A stretch of 64,000 nucleotides of DNA from CAYQTE01 sp964420285 (GTDB taxonomy: Bacteria; Planctomycetota; Phycisphaerae; Tepidisphaerales; Tepidisphaeraceae): positions 1 through 64,000 of the forward strand of contig CAYQTE010000003.1 in NCBI GenBank assembly GCA_964420285.1. The letters run 5' to 3'. Each line of letters begins with the position of its first letter. The first letter of the stretch is position 1. The notes under the pieces were generated by a model. That model made no database searches. It was not told the DNA's origin and worked only from the letters and a program-made list of their open reading frames with translations. Positions 63,386 to 64,000 of the stretch are shown here, in pieces. Position numbers and translations under genes: made by a program.

Positions 63386-64000
63386 TCATTGGTCTTTCAA
63401 GACCATGAAGCTGAATAAGGAACACCCGGCCTGCGTGCCGCGCTGCGTGGCGTACATGCGCACGTACCGGGCGGTGGTTGTCTTGAAGGTCTCGTCGGTC
63501 ACGGAATAGGCTGAGCCCTTCGTGGTGCTGAACACATCCGTCCAGGCGGCCGCGTCGGTGGAGACCTGGATCTTGAAGGCCTTGGCAAAATTCGTATGCC
63601 ACTTCAGGATCACCCGGTTGATGTCCTTCGCTTCGCCCAGATCGACCATGATCCACTGCGGATCGCTGGCGGCGCTTTCCCAGCGGTAATTGATGTAATT
63701 CAGATACGTGGTGGGGGTGGTGACGTTACTGGCAACATTCGTGCCATCGACCGAAGAGGCGGTGGCGGTTTTGCCCAGGGCCAGATCGCGGGAAGTGTCG
63801 AATTTCCGCCACTGGCCGGTGGCCAGATTGAAATCCCAATCCTGGTAATAATTCATGCTCGGCGTATTGCCGTCGAATTCCAGTGGCAGCCACAGGAAGT
63901 CACCCTGGCGCAGCGCGGTCTTGATCCAGCGGTCGCCATCATACATATAAATGGTTCCCTGCGTGCCCTGGAAAGGGTAAACAAAATCGCACTGGGTGTC
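63386..64000 (-). CDS. GH43-like glycoside hydrolase with F5/8 type C domain (3' part)
   Basis: The frame runs off the right edge of the window. The visible 200 or so residues begin DTQCDFVYPFQGTQGTIYMYDGDRW, which matches the C-terminal part of GH43 beta-propeller exo-galactanases or arabinanases. A discoidin (F5/8 type C) domain follows, with SRDLALGKTATASSVDG, WIMVDLGEAKDINRVILKWH and RYVRMYATQRG. It probably removes galactan or arabinan side chains. The catalytic residues lie outside the window. Confidence 0.75.
   Translation of the reverse strand, partial: DTQCDFVYPFQGTQGTIYMYDGDRWIKTALRQGDFLWLPLEFDGNTPSMNYYQDWDFNLATGQWRKFDTSRDLALGKTATASSVDGTNVASNVTTPTTYLNYINYRWESAASDPQWIMVDLGEAKDINRVILKWHTNFAKAFKIQVSTDAAAWTDVFSTTKGSAYSVTDETFKTTTARYVRMYATQRGTQAGCSLFSFMVLKDQ

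Overview
The window looks like a chromosomal scaffold of a planctomycete, probably class Phycisphaerae. It is GC-rich. Three proteins carry an N-terminal LEPR-XLL-type motif, one exported protein ends in a PEP-CTERM signal, several membrane proteins carry short zinc ribbons, and there is a large secreted-glycosidase inventory. Family names come from reading the translations; no database search was run. One 100-N scaffold gap lies at 50631-50730.

Layout. 1-6.4 kb: a two-HD (HD-GYP) protein, a DsbD-N-like exported protein, a GH2 beta-galactosidase and a zinc-ribbon membrane protein. 6.4-8.4 kb: a paralogue of that membrane protein broken by a 1505-bp ISKra4-like IS with 15-bp terminal repeats and a 9-bp target duplication. 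8.4-12.1 kb: translation genes (S1 protein, infA, lepA). 12.3-17.9 kb: three tandem secreted GloVer/Ca-binding repeat proteins. 18.5-24.3 kb: a second GH2 enzyme, a PEP-CTERM protein, a UDP-glucuronate decarboxylase and a GT2. 24.3-30.3 kb: an accessory stretch with short repeats, a DUF2442 gene, a DUF6884 plus GIY-YIG-like fusion, a DUF1778/GNAT toxin-antitoxin pair, a bifunctional nuclease, a degenerate Fic-like protein and a GxxExxY gene bracketed by inverted repeats. 30.4-42.7 kb: a frameshifted FHA-rhomboid gene, hisF, an ABC-2 exporter with a fucose-isomerase-fold gene and bpt, a second toxin-antitoxin pair and a Nudix gene. 42.7-55 kb: core genes on the minus strand (dprA, aroB, ftsK, dut, coaB, coaC, rpoZ, gmk, yicC, secG, tpiA, aroF). 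55.2-59.1 kb: a pectin/uronate cluster (GH105, ExuT-like MFS, kduI). 59.4-64 kb: a DUF104 antitoxin with a frameshifted PIN toxin, two exported proteins and the 3' part of a GH43-like enzyme.

How it fits together. The carbohydrate genes suggest a heterotroph that degrades plant polymers: GH2 enzymes remove beta-galactosides, GH43 probably acts on galactan or arabinan side chains, and GH105, the MFS carrier and KduI handle unsaturated uronates. The yicC-gmk-rpoZ-coaC-coaB order is a classic housekeeping run.

The most unusual signal is a family of short palindromic repeats. In one place the repeats bracket a GxxExxY gene as inverted arms (29783-30338). In another the same type of arm forms an empty perfect 27-bp palindrome (35469-35541). 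A related pair sits between coaC and coaB and supplies the C-terminal codons of coaC. Four genes carry single-base-type frameshifts, several in homopolymers, so some breaks may be assembly errors.
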